64,000 nt of DNA from Burkholderia arboris (GTDB lineage: Bacteria; Pseudomonadota; Gammaproteobacteria; Burkholderiales; Burkholderiaceae): contig NZ_CABVPX010000009.1 in assembly GCF_902499125.1 (NCBI RefSeq), positions 62,001-126,000 of the forward strand, written 5' to 3'. The translations under genes were made by a program, and so were the position numbers. Position 1 is the first letter of the stretch; every line of letters begins with the position of its first letter. Shown here one piece after another: positions 36,887 through 45,545 of this stretch. The notes under the pieces were generated by a model, which was not told where the DNA came from, did no database searches, and worked only from the letters and a program-made list of their open reading frames with translations.

Positions 36887-36969
36887 TGCTTCCTCGTCAA
36901 ATCCATTGACTGGCAATCGCCGGGTGAATCGGCCCCCGGCGATTGCCTTCCCGTTGATGGTGCGGCCGG

Positions 36970-37794
36970 TTAACCCAGCGGCCAGTTCAGGAACACGATG
37001 CCGTCGTTGTAATCGTCGTCCGTACCGTCTTCCGACCCGACGATCCCGAAGTACGACTTCTTGAAGAGGTCGACCTGCCGCGAGCCCAGGCGCGACGGCT
37101 TGCCGTTGGCCATGACGATCACGCGCACGCGTCCCTTGCCGGAGTCGAGCACCTTCGTGCCGAGGTTCTGGTCCTGCACGCCCGCGCCCTTGAACGTGGC
37201 GGCGGGTTTCGGGTTGTCGTCGATGTAGATGTCGATCGTCTGGTCGTTCACCGCGTTGGTGAGCGCGGTGACGCCGAACTTGATGTTCGGCGGCAGGTTG
37301 AAGGTGCCGTCGCGTTCGCCGCCGGCGCCGACGTTGCCGGCACCGGTGTTGCCGCCCGCACCGGTTTCGCTGCTTCCGCCGCCCTGCGACGACGATTGCG
37401 CGGCTGTTTCGCCGATCGCGGAAAGGCTCGCGTACGAATCGATATGCATCGCGCTGCCGCGCACGCTTTTCCACTGGCCTTTCACGAACGTGACGCCGCT
37501 GCCGACGTCGATCGTCGCGACGAGCGTGAACGGCATGCGCCCGGTCGACTCGGGCACCTTCGATGAATACGTGAAGCAGCCGTCCGCGACGAGGCCTTTG
37601 TCGGTCGCAATCGCGAAATAGATGCCGGGGAAGTTGTTGCCGGTCGCATACGGCGTCGGCACGTTGAGGATGACCTGCAGCTTTCCGTCGCGAATCTCTG
37701 CTTTGGCGATGTCGATATACAGGCCCGGGATGTCGACGTAGGTTTCTGACGTCACGACAGGCGCGCTGACGATCGAAGCCGAAAGAAGCGGCAT
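36970..37794 (-). CDS. bclC: Two-domain lectin BC2L-C type
   Basis: A 274-residue superlectin. The N-terminal about 130 residues match the TNF-like trimeric domain of BC2L-C that binds fucosylated human glycans (MPLLSASIVSAPVVTSETYV, FVKGQWKSVRGSAMHIDSYA). A Gly/Ser/Thr linker (about 132-160) follows. The last about 115 residues are a PA-IIL-like calcium lectin domain with NLPPNIKFGVTAL and the calcium loop SEDGTDDDYNDGIVFL, ending in the conserved C-terminal glycine. Mannose/heptose binding is expected for that domain. No signal peptide; export route unclear. Confidence 0.93.
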   Translation of the reverse strand: MPLLSASIVSAPVVTSETYVDIPGLYIDIAKAEIRDGKLQVILNVPTPYATGNNFPGIYFAIATDKGLVADGCFTYSSKVPESTGRMPFTLVATIDVGSGVTFVKGQWKSVRGSAMHIDSYASLSAIGETAAQSSSQGGGSSETGAGGNTGAGNVGAGGERDGTFNLPPNIKFGVTALTNAVNDQTIDIYIDDNPKPAATFKGAGVQDQNLGTKVLDSGKGRVRVIVMANGKPSRLGSRQVDLFKKSYFGIVGSEDGTDDDYNDGIVFLNWPLG

Positions 37795-37860
37795 GGAAGT
37801 CTCCGGTGATAACGCAGTTCTGGATGGGGGGCGTGAGGGTCCGCCGAACGCGACGCAAAT

Positions 37861-37893
37861 CCGCCGGCCGGCCGGCAGGCGGCCGGCCGGCGG
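37861..37893. repeat. GC-rich inverted repeat between bclA and bclC
   Basis: Twelve-base perfect arms (CCGCCGGCCGGC, 37861-37872, and its complement at 37882-37893) with a nine-base loop. No U tract follows on the minus strand, so it is probably an attenuating or processing hairpin within the bclA-bclC transcript. Confidence 0.6.
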
Positions 37894-37919
37894 CGGTCGG
37901 TCGTTTGTTGCGCGTCAGG

Positions 37920-38309
37920 TCAGCCGATCGGCCACTGGAGCACGACGATGCCGTCGTTGTAGTCGCTGTCGTGGCCGTCTTCCGACACGACGATGCCGAA
38001 GTTGACCGTGTACGGCGAGCCGTCCGACTTCTTGCCGTTGATCGGCGCGAGGCGTGCGTCGGTGGCCGACGGCTTGCCGTTGACCGACACTTCGAAGCGG
38101 AGCTTGCCGTTACCGGAATTCAGCGTGACTTCACGCGTGCCGTCGCGCGTCGTCAGCTTGTGATAGGCCGCGGGTTCAGCGCTGTCGCCGATAAACAGCT
38201 TGATGTGCTGTTGCTCGGCCGCATTCGCGAAGAAAATCGCGCGGAAATCGGTATTGGGCGGAATCGAAAACTCGCCAGCGCGGTTGGAAGACGTTTGAGA
38301 GTCGGCCAT
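37920..38309 (-). CDS. bclA: Mannose-binding PA-IIL-like lectin BC2L-A type
   Basis: A 129-residue calcium-dependent lectin, nearly identical in layout to BclA of B. cenocepacia: starts MADSQTSSNRAGEFSIPPNT, sugar-specificity region FANAAEQQHIK (Ala-Glu pair contacting mannose), calcium loop SEDGHDSDYNDGIVVLQW and terminal glycine whose carboxylate binds calcium of the dimer partner. It binds mannose and bacterial heptose residues, and in relatives supports biofilm structure under CepR quorum-sensing control. AGGAGG lies upstream of the ATG. First gene of the cluster. Confidence 0.96.
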   Translation of the reverse strand: MADSQTSSNRAGEFSIPPNTDFRAIFFANAAEQQHIKLFIGDSAEPAAYHKLTTRDGTREVTLNSGNGKLRFEVSVNGKPSATDARLAPINGKKSDGSPYTVNFGIVVSEDGHDSDYNDGIVVLQWPIG

Positions 38310-38869
38310 GCGTTCCTCCTGAGGAGTGTTGGGTAGGGCGTGAGGCCCTGTCGCGCAAACGTTTGCCGTTTGAAATGCGACTTCCCGAGCATGCCGAAAA
38401 ATAAATAAAAAAATATTCGAAATTGAGTGATTATTGTTTAATGAATCGAAAATCACGTTTAATCGATTCAATGAAATGGATTGAATGAAATGAGTTTCGA
38501 GATATTCGGGAAATGATGTCGATGCGCGTATCGTTTTATTGAACGCTGCGTGGCTGTGCCGGCGGGGAGGGGGCGGGCGCGATTGGGCTTCGGAGCCGAC
38601 ACTCGGCGTTCGCATATGGCAGCGTTGTCGTTTCAACATCGACGCCTCGGTCGTGGCCGCGCCACCGGCCACCGTCGAACGCCCACACCGAAGCCCGGTT
38701 ACAAGGGGAGGGGGCGGCGACCGGCGAAGAGGATGGACCGACTCACTCCGAACATGAATGGGACCTCACCGGCGCCGCACCCGTGAAGCATATCGACAGG
38801 GCAGGGCGCCGCCTATCGGACACGACTGATTCTGCGCACACAAAAAACGCGCGATTCCCGCGCACCCCG
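38310..38869. other. Non-coding interval between bclA and leuA
   Basis: Bases about 38370-38550 are strikingly AT-rich with short repeats (ATTCAAT/ATTGAAT type), a likely promoter zone for bclA and possible silencer target. The remaining part to 38869 is GC-rich without a convincing gene. No clear LuxR-type box was seen. Confidence 0.5.
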
Positions 38870-38899
38870 TTGACAGCCCCGGCCACCCTGTGATTTGAT
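38870..38899 (+). promoter_or_regulatory. Candidate leuA promoter
   Basis: A perfect -35 box TTGACA (38870-38875) and a weak -10 TTTGAT (38894-38899) with an 18-base spacer. Transcription would begin close to 38906, almost at the ATG of the leader peptide, so the leader may be translated without a ribosome-binding site. Confidence 0.5.
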
Positions 38900-38906
38900 T
38901 CTGGCC

Positions 38907-39002
38907 ATGCAAGCCGCCCAGTCCCTCTTCTCGCTACGACTACTAGCCCGTTTCTCCGGGCTGGGTCTGCGGCTGCGCGCTTTCCATCTGCTTCTTTCCT
39001 GA
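38907..39002 (+). CDS. leuA leader peptide (attenuator)
   Basis: A 31-codon open frame, MQAAQSLFSLRLLARF and onward, with ten leucine codons, including a clustered CTA-CGA-CTA-CTA and a final CTG-CTT-CTT run before TCC-TGA. CTA and CTT are rare in this GC-rich genome. This composition, and location 240 bases before leuA, is classic for leucine-sensing transcription attenuation: ribosome stalling at Leu codons when charged tRNA-Leu is scarce would favour read-through. Too short for normal gene finders. Confidence 0.8.
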   Translation: MQAAQSLFSLRLLARFSGLGLRLRAFHLLLS

Positions 39003-39032
39003 AGCGCCAGATTTCCCCCGTATCGCCGACCT

Positions 39033-39055
39033 GGCCCCGGTTATCGACCGGCGCC
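39033..39055 (+). promoter_or_regulatory. Candidate attenuator hairpin between leader peptide and leuA
   Basis: Arms GGCCCCGGT and ACCGGCGCC with a five-base loop and one mismatch, 31 bases after the leader stop. It is not followed by a U run, so it may be an antiterminator or pause element; the 39003-39241 leader contains other complementary stretches that need folding. Confidence 0.4.
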
Positions 39056-39241
39056 TGAGTTCGTCATTGTTCCGTATCGCTCCGCTCCGTCCCGGTCGCT
39101 CAACCGCCAAGGCTGTCGTTCGCCGTACCGCTTTGCCGTTGTGCCGTTTCATCGCTGTCACCGCTGCGCGCGCAGCCGGCCACTCCCGCCGATGGCCGCC
39201 GCGACGCGGTTTCCCGACAAACCGACCGAGGACCGAACACC

Positions 39242-40954
39242 ATGATGCTGAAGAACCCCGCGACGAAGTACCGCCCGTTTACGCCCGTCAACCTGCCGAA
39301 CCGCACGTGGCCGTCGCGCACGATCACGCAGGCGCCGATCTGGATGAGCACCGACCTGCGCGACGGCAACCAGGCGCTGTTCGAGCCGATGGACGCCGCG
39401 CGCAAGATGCGGATGTTCAAGACGCTGGTTGCGATCGGTTTCAAGGAGATCGAGGTCGCGTTTCCGTCCGCGTCGGAGACCGATTTCAACTTCGTGCGTG
39501 AACTGATCGAAGGCGGCCACATCCCCGACGACGTGACGATCGAGGTGCTGACGCAGGCGCGCGACGACCTGATCGAGCGAACCTTCGCATCGCTGCGCGG
39601 CGCGAAGCGCGCGATCGTGCACCTGTACAACGCAACGGCGCCGGAATTCCGCAAGATCGTGTTCGGCCTCGAGCGCGACGGCGTGAAGCAGCTCGCAGTG
39701 AACGCGGCGCGCACGATCAAGCGCTTCGCCGACGCGGCGACCGATACGCAGTTCACGCTGCAATACAGCCCCGAAACCTTCACGGCGACCGAGCTCGACT
39801 TCGCGAAGGAAGTCTGCGACGCCGTGTTCGACGTGTGGCAGCCGACGCCCGAACGCAAGTCGATCGTGAACCTGCCGGCGACCGTCGAAGTCGGCACGCC
39901 GAACTTCTACGCGGACCAGATCGAGTGGATGCACCGGAACCTTGCGCGTCGCGATTCGCTGATCCTGTCCGTGCATCCGCACAACGATCGCGGCACCGCG
40001 GTTGCGGCGGCCGAGCTCGCGGTGATGGCCGGCGCGGACCGCATCGAAGGCTGCCTGTTCGGCAACGGCGAACGCACGGGTAACGTCGATCTCGTTACGC
40101 TCGCGCTGAACCTGTACACGCAGGGCGTCGATCCGGGCCTCGATTTCTCGCAGATCAACGAAGTCGCGCGCACGTCCGAGGCGTGCACGCAGTTGCCGAT
40201 CCACCCGCGTCATCCGTATGTCGGTGACCTGGTGTTCACCGCGTTCTCCGGTTCGCACCAGGACGCGATCAAGAAGGGCTTCGCGGTGCAGCGTGCCGAC
40301 GCCGTATGGGAAATGCCGTACCTGCCGATCGATCCGAGCGATCTCGGCCGCACCTACGATTCGATCATTCGCGTGAACAGCCAGTCGGGCAAGGGCGGCA
40401 TCGCGTACCTGCTCGAACAGGGTTACGGCGTCGCGTTGCCGCGCCGCATGCAGGTCGATTTCAGCGCAGCCGTGCAGCGCCTGACCGACGACAGCGGGCA
40501 AGAGGTGACGAGTGCGCAGATCTGGTCGCTGTTCCAGCAGGAGTACGTCGAAGGCGATGCGCCGCTGCGCTATGTCGGCCATGAGCTGACCGAACGCGAC
40601 GGCCGCGAGTCGATCGTGCTGACCGTCGACGTGCACGGCGAGCGCCGCGTGCTGCGCGGCGAAGGCAACGGCCCGCTCGACGCGCTGATGCACGCGCTCC
40701 ACACGCCGTTGCGGATCCAGCATTACGAGGAACGCGCGCTGTCGCAGGGCGCCGACGCGAAGGCGATCGCGATCGCCGAGCTGGCCGGTTCCGGCGTGCG
40801 CGGCAGCGCATTCGGTGTCGGCGTCGACGCGAACCTGACGACCGCGTCGATTCGTGCGGTGATCAGTGGCGTCAACCGCGCGTATGCCCGTGCGGACGAG
40901 GCCGTGCAGGCGACGTTTTTTGGCGCACGGGCCGCGGTGAAGGCCGTCGCGTAA
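39242..40954 (+). CDS. leuA: 2-isopropylmalate synthase
   Basis: A 570-residue enzyme of the long LeuA class, which condenses acetyl-CoA with 2-ketoisovalerate in leucine synthesis. Catalytic-site landmarks: [13 protein letters not shown] near residue 34, the metal-binding HPHND near 244, and [11 protein letters not shown]. The C-terminal regulatory domain ([15 protein letters not shown] to the end) mediates leucine feedback inhibition. An ATG three bases later could also start it. The upstream leucine-rich leader implies attenuation. The 3' end overlaps the convergent LysR gene by 83 bases. Confidence 0.95.
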   Translation: MMLKNPATKYRPFTPVNLPNRTWPSRTITQAPIWMSTDLRDGNQALFEPMDAARKMRMFKTLVAIGFKEIEVAFPSASETDFNFVRELIEGGHIPDDVTIEVLTQARDDLIERTFASLRGAKRAIVHLYNATAPEFRKIVFGLERDGVKQLAVNAARTIKRFADAATDTQFTLQYSPETFTATELDFAKEVCDAVFDVWQPTPERKSIVNLPATVEVGTPNFYADQIEWMHRNLARRDSLILSVHPHNDRGTAVAAAELAVMAGADRIEGCLFGNGERTGNVDLVTLALNLYTQGVDPGLDFSQINEVARTSEACTQLPIHPRHPYVGDLVFTAFSGSHQDAIKKGFAVQRADAVWEMPYLPIDPSDLGRTYDSIIRVNSQSGKGGIAYLLEQGYGVALPRRMQVDFSAAVQRLTDDSGQEVTSAQIWSLFQQEYVEGDAPLRYVGHELTERDGRESIVLTVDVHGERRVLRGEGNGPLDALMHALHTPLRIQHYEERALSQGADAKAIAIAELAGSGVRGSAFGVGVDANLTTASIRAVISGVNRAYARADEAVQATFFGARAAVKAVA

Positions 40955-41930
40955 GCGGAGCCGGGGTGGCCGCGCCGGGGTGCTCCGGCGCGGCGGCCTT
41001 GCCGGTCGCTGTGTCGCTGCTGCTGCACGATCCGGCAAGCGAGTCGTGCAGCGCTTTCTTCATGAAGTTCACCCACGCGCGCGTTTTCGCATCGAGAAGC
41101 TGGCGCGACGGATACGCCAGAAACACCCTCACGTCGTCCGCGCGATAGTCGGGCAGCACGCGCAGCAGCGCACCCGAACGCAGCGCGTCATCCACGACGA
41201 AATCCGGCAGCAGGCCGACGCCCGCCCCTTCCGTTACCGCGATCGCCAGCGAAGCCGCGATATCGGCCGTCAAGGCCGGTTCGAACGCGATCGTCTCCGA
41301 AGCAGTGCCGTTCGTCAGCGTCCATTCGCGCGCCGGGTACGCGGGCGCGACCAGTTGCACGCAGCGATGCCGTGCGAGGGCGCGCGGCGAGTCCGGCATC
41401 CCGTAGCGTGCGACATACGCGGGCGAGGCGCACAGCACGCTGCGGATCCTGCCGACGTCGATCGCGACCTGGTCGGAACTCGGCAGGCTCGGCATCGCGA
41501 TCACCGCGACGTCGTAGCTGCCGCGGATCAGGTCCGGCACCTGCGGCGCGAGCGTCAGGTCGACGCTGACGTCCGGATAGCGCGCCTGGAACCGCGCAAC
41601 GAGCGGAATCACGAAGCGGTTCGCGATGCTCGCGCTGCAGTGCGCGCGCAGCCGGCCGTGCGGATGCCGTTGCGCGCCGCGGGCCTCGCGTTCGCTCGCG
41701 GCGACGGCGAGCGTGATGTCGCGTGCGCGCGCGAGGTAGCGTTCGCCGGCTTCGGTCAGGCACATCGAGCGCGTCGTGCGGTTCAGCAGCCGGATGCCGA
41801 GATGCGTTTCGAGTGCCGCGATCGTGCGGCTCACGTACGCGGTCGTGAGGTCGAGCCGCTTGCCGGTCTCGGTGAAGGTCCCCGCGTCGGCGAGTGTGAC
41901 GAAGACCTGCATGCTTTGAATCAGATCCAT
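40872..41930 (-). CDS. LysR-family transcriptional regulator with long C-terminal tail
   Basis: A 352-residue regulator: HTH at [24 protein letters not shown], then a substrate-binding domain ending near residue 300. The last about 50 residues form a Pro/Ser/Arg-rich, low-complexity tail and are encoded over the end of leuA on the opposite strand, suggesting loss of an earlier stop. Target unknown; the next gene on the same strand, an AraC regulator, starts beyond its promoter. Confidence 0.85.
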   Translation of the reverse strand: MDLIQSMQVFVTLADAGTFTETGKRLDLTTAYVSRTIAALETHLGIRLLNRTTRSMCLTEAGERYLARARDITLAVAASEREARGAQRHPHGRLRAHCSASIANRFVIPLVARFQARYPDVSVDLTLAPQVPDLIRGSYDVAVIAMPSLPSSDQVAIDVGRIRSVLCASPAYVARYGMPDSPRALARHRCVQLVAPAYPAREWTLTNGTASETIAFEPALTADIAASLAIAVTEGAGVGLLPDFVVDDALRSGALLRVLPDYRADDVRVFLAYPSRQLLDAKTRAWVNFMKKALHDSLAGSCSSSDTATGKAAAPEHPGAATPAPLTRRPSPRPVRQKTSPARPRPHGHTRG

Positions 41931-42032
41931 CGGCGTGGCGCGTGTGTGGTGCGATGCCGCTACTGTAGCGAGCGGCCCGGCGCGCTGCGCGCGCCCGCCA
42001 GCGATCGATCGTCGCGAAACGGACAGTCCGGC

Positions 42033-42806
42033 TCAGCGCCGCCGGAAGTATTCGCTCGGCGGGACGCCGAGTGCCTTGCGGAACATCGCCGCGAATGCGC
42101 TCGGGCTGTCGTAGCCGTGTTCGAGTGCGAGTTCGAGGATCGGCGTGCCGGCCGCGAGGCGCGGCAGGCTCAGCAGCAGCCGCGCATGGCGGCACCACGC
42201 GCCGTGCGTCATCCCCGTTTCGCGCTTGAACGTGCGCGCGAGCGTGCGCTCGTTCATGTGCGCGTCGCGCGCCCACGACTGCAGCGTGACGGCCGTCGCT
42301 GGGTCGCTGATCAGCTGCGTACACAGCGCAGCGAGCGCCGGATGGCGCGGCATCGGCACATGCAGCGACAGCAGCGGCGCGATTTCGATTTCATCGAGGA
42401 TCAGTGCGAGCACGCGGCCCGCGCGATGCGCGAGGTCGTAGTCGGCCGGCAGTTCGCATGCGGTCACGATCAGCTCGCGCAGCAGCGTGCCGACCTCGAT
42501 CACGCGGCATTCGCGCGGCAGGCTCGGCCGCACTTCCTGCGCAACGAACACCGTGCGCATCTGCACGTCACCGGCCATGCGGATCTCGTGCCGCGTGCCG
42601 CCCGGCACCCAGACCGCGCGGCCCGTCGGCACGACCCAGCTGCCGGCGTCCGCATGCACGAGCATCACGCCGGAAATCGCGTGAATCAGCTGGCCATGCC
42701 GATGCGAATGCGGCGGATAGGCGATGCCGGCCGCTGCGTCCGACGCGACGGCGGCAATCTGCTTGTGCTTGTCCTTGCGCTCGAGCGCGCTGAAGAATTG
42801 ATCCAC
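42033..42806 (-). CDS. AraC-family regulator with cupin sensor domain
   Basis: A 257-residue regulator. Cupin-type N-terminus with PPHSHRHGQLIHAISGVMLV and PTGRAVWVPGGTRHEIRM, then HTH pair: VTLQSWARDAHMNERTLART and ILELALEHGYDSPSAFAAMFRKALGVPPSEYFRR. The GTG at 42806 with AAAGGA just upstream is preferred; an ATG at 42872 would add 22 residues and leave almost no promoter space. It is divergent from an efflux operon and is its likely regulator. Confidence 0.85.
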   Translation of the reverse strand: MDQFFSALERKDKHKQIAAVASDAAAGIAYPPHSHRHGQLIHAISGVMLVHADAGSWVVPTGRAVWVPGGTRHEIRMAGDVQMRTVFVAQEVRPSLPRECRVIEVGTLLRELIVTACELPADYDLAHRAGRVLALILDEIEIAPLLSLHVPMPRHPALAALCTQLISDPATAVTLQSWARDAHMNERTLARTFKRETGMTHGAWCRHARLLLSLPRLAAGTPILELALEHGYDSPSAFAAMFRKALGVPPSEYFRRR

Positions 42807-42906
42807 GTGTCCTTTTCTCGACGACGAATGCGCTTTACGCGCGAGATCGACCGACCGGGTCGAAATTACCATAGGCCCATCGTTTTTGTTCGATTGCCAT
42901 TGCACG

Positions 42907-44361
42907 ATGCGCGCCTCGTTATTGCCTCCGGTTTTTCTTCGTTCGTCCGTTGCTGTTGTGTTGCTGAGCGCCGCGATGCTCACCGCGTGTTCGGTCGGCG
43001 CGCCGTACCGGCCGCCCGCACCCGATGCGGCGCGCATCGGACCGTTCGACGCGGTGTCCGGCGTGCCGGTCGCGGCCGCCGGCGAACCGCCCGCGCGCTG
43101 GTGGCGGCTCTACGACGATCCCGTGCTCGACGGCCTCGTGCGCGACGCGCTCGCGCAGAACCGCGATCTCGCGGCCGCCGCCGCGCGGGTCGAGCGTGCG
43201 CGTGCGGTGTTCGACGAGGCCGGCGCCGCGCGGCTGCCCGACACGACGGCCGGGTTCGGCGTCGACTACGGCAAACACGCGCCCGACCAGATCGTCGCGG
43301 CGGCCAAGGGCACCGATGCGCATACGCGCGGGGGCTTCGCGCCGTCGTTCTCGCTGTCGTGGGAAGTCGATCTGTGGGGCCGCGTGCGCCATCTGGTCGA
43401 CGCTGCGCGCGCCGATGCCGATGCCGTGCAGGCCGCATCCGATGCGATGCGCGTCGTGGTGGCTGCCGAAACGACGGCCGCCTATGCGCAGGTGTGCGCA
43501 TACGGCGAGCGGATCGACGTGGCCCAACAGTCGGTCGGGATCGCGGACCGGCTGGCCGCGCTGACGGCGAAGCAGCGCGCCCACGGGCTCGTGTCCGACC
43601 TCGAGGTGGCGCGCTCGCGCGCGTTCGCCGGCGACACGCGCGCCGATCTGCCCGCACTCGTCGGCTCGCGTCGCGCGGCGCTGTACGAACTCGCGGTGCT
43701 GACCGGGCGTGCGCCCGGCGCGTTGCCCGATGCCGCCGCGCATTGCCGCACGGCGCCGGTGCTCGCGCGGCCGTTCCCGGTCGGCGATGGCGCGTCGCTG
43801 CTGCGCCGCCGCCCCGACCTGCGCGAAAGCGAGCGCCAGCTGGCTGCCGCGAATGCGCGGATCGGCGTGGCGACGGCCGAGCTGTATCCGTCGATCTCGC
43901 TCGGCGGCTCGGTGAACTGGCTGTCGACCGGCAGCGACCCGGAGACGCTCGGCGACAAGTACGCGATCGCATGGGGTGTCGGACCGCTGATCACGTGGCG
44001 GTTTCCGAACCTGGCGGCGAGCCGCGCGCGACTCGCGCAGGCGCGCGCCGACGACACGCTCGCCCGAACTCAATTCGATGCGCAGGTGCTGCGCGCGCTG
44101 AAGGAAACCGAGCAGGCGCTCGCGCGGTACGGCGCCGCTTGGCGCCGCCGCGCCGCGCTCGAAACCGCGCGCGCCGAGCATGCGCGCGCCTATCGCCTCG
44201 CCGAGCTGAACTACGAGGCCGGCGCACTCGATTTCCTCGGCGTGCTCGATGCGCAGCGCAGCCTCGTTGCGGTCGATTCGGCGCTGGCCGAGTCGACGCA
44301 GCAGGTCTCGCTCGACCAGGTCGCCGTATTCAAGGCGCTCGGAGGCGGCTGGCAACCGTAG
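42907..44361 (+). CDS. Outer-membrane efflux lipoprotein, NodT/OprM type
   Basis: A 484-residue TolC-like channel. Signal with lipobox (LLSAAMLTACSVG), then PYRPPAPD and the family motif WWRLYDDPVLDGLVRDAL. The two OEP repeats follow with SWEVDLWGRVRHLVDAA and the late SLGGSVNWLSTGS. First gene of a three-gene efflux operon with a membrane-fusion protein and an MFS pump. The ATG at 42907 begins the signal peptide. Confidence 0.92.
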   Translation: MRASLLPPVFLRSSVAVVLLSAAMLTACSVGAPYRPPAPDAARIGPFDAVSGVPVAAAGEPPARWWRLYDDPVLDGLVRDALAQNRDLAAAAARVERARAVFDEAGAARLPDTTAGFGVDYGKHAPDQIVAAAKGTDAHTRGGFAPSFSLSWEVDLWGRVRHLVDAARADADAVQAASDAMRVVVAAETTAAYAQVCAYGERIDVAQQSVGIADRLAALTAKQRAHGLVSDLEVARSRAFAGDTRADLPALVGSRRAALYELAVLTGRAPGALPDAAAHCRTAPVLARPFPVGDGASLLRRRPDLRESERQLAAANARIGVATAELYPSISLGGSVNWLSTGSDPETLGDKYAIAWGVGPLITWRFPNLAASRARLAQARADDTLARTQFDAQVLRALKETEQALARYGAAWRRRAALETARAEHARAYRLAELNYEAGALDFLGVLDAQRSLVAVDSALAESTQQVSLDQVAVFKALGGGWQP

Positions 44362-44420
44362 CCCGCCGCATTCGCTGCACCCCTGTCCGTTCTCTTGCAC
44401 GCCCACTCATCATTCCGATC

Positions 44421-45545
44421 ATGAGCACGACTGCCATACCCGAAAAAGCCAAAACCGCCCGATTCTCCCGGCGCCAACTGATTGCCGCGGGCGTCGTGCT
44501 CGCCGTCATCGCGCTTGCCGTGTCCGGCTCGCACTGGTGGACCGTCGGCCGTTTCATCGAGGGCACCGACGACGCGTATGTCCGCGCCGACGTCGTGACC
44601 GTCAGTTCGCGCGTATCGGGTTACGTCGTGCAGGTCACCGTCGACGACAACCAGCCGGTGAAGCGCGGCGACGTGCTCGTGCGGCTCGACGATCGCGACT
44701 ATCGCGCGAAAGTCGACGATGCGCAGGCGGCCGTCGCGGCGGCCGATGCGACGCTGCAGGCCGAGCAGGCGGCGGCCGCGACGCTCGACGCGCAGGTCGG
44801 CCAGCAGCGCAGCCAGATCGCGCAGGCCGACGCCGACGCGGCCGCCGCACGCGCCGAAGCCGCGCGACGCGACGCCGATGCGACGCGCTACAAGCAACTG
44901 CTCACCGAATCGGCAGCGAGCGGACAGCGCTGGGAGCAGGCGCACGCGGACGCGCTGAAGGCGCGCGCCGAGCTGGCCCGCGCGGGCGCGGCCGTGCGCG
45001 TGCAGACCGACCAGCAGACCGTGCTGCAGCGCCGTCGCGAGCAGAGCACCGCGGCGATCGCGCAGGCGCGTGCGCGGCGCGCAGCCGCCCAGGCGAAGCT
45101 GGCACTCGCACAGCTCGATCTCGACCACACGGTGATCCGTGCGACGCGCGACGGCAGTGTCGGCCAGCGCGCGGTGCGCTCGGGCCAGTACGTCGAAGTG
45201 GGGATGCCGCTGCTCGCGGTGGTACCGCTGAGCGACGTGTATGTCGTCGCGAACTTCAAGGAAACGCAGCTGGGCGCGATGCGCGACGGCCAGCCGGTCG
45301 AGATCGACGTCGACACCTATGCGGGCCGCACGCTGCACGGTCGCGTGATCGGCCTCGCGCCGGGTTCCGGCGCCCAGTTCGCGCTGCTGCCGCCCGACAA
45401 TGCGACCGGCAACTTCACGAAGATCGTGCAGCGCATTCCGGTGAAGATCCGCGTCGATGTGCCGCCGGCCGGCGTCGTGCTGCGGCCCGGGATGTCGGTG
45501 ATCGCGCGCGTCGACACGCGCGGCACGCAGGGGGCCGGCTCGTGA
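44421..45545 (+). CDS. EmrA/HlyD-type membrane fusion protein
   Basis: A 374-residue periplasmic adaptor. One N-terminal transmembrane helix (about 20-41), biotinyl-lipoyl halves VSSRVSGYVVQVTVDDNQPV and GSVGQRAVRSGQYVEVG on either side of a long coiled coil (about 85-215, rich in Ala, Gln and Arg). The segment FKETQLGAMRDGQPVEIDVD is typical of EmrA. It links the inner-membrane pump to the outer-membrane channel. Its stop overlaps the GTG of the next gene. Confidence 0.92.
   Translation: MSTTAIPEKAKTARFSRRQLIAAGVVLAVIALAVSGSHWWTVGRFIEGTDDAYVRADVVTVSSRVSGYVVQVTVDDNQPVKRGDVLVRLDDRDYRAKVDDAQAAVAAADATLQAEQAAAATLDAQVGQQRSQIAQADADAAAARAEAARRDADATRYKQLLTESAASGQRWEQAHADALKARAELARAGAAVRVQTDQQTVLQRRREQSTAAIAQARARRAAAQAKLALAQLDLDHTVIRATRDGSVGQRAVRSGQYVEVGMPLLAVVPLSDVYVVANFKETQLGAMRDGQPVEIDVDTYAGRTLHGRVIGLAPGSGAQFALLPPDNATGNFTKIVQRIPVKIRVDVPPAGVVLRPGMSVIARVDTRGTQGAGS

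Noticed and set aside
36887-37858. Upstream extension of the 153-residue hypothetical protein through bclC
   Set aside because: The open frame continues to 37858 but is a shifted shadow of bclC; a ribosome-binding site supports the start at 36886.
40980-45545. A 1521-codon plus-strand open frame
   Set aside because: Most of it is antisense to the LysR and AraC genes and out of frame with the outer-membrane channel gene; only its last 374 codons are the real membrane fusion protein.
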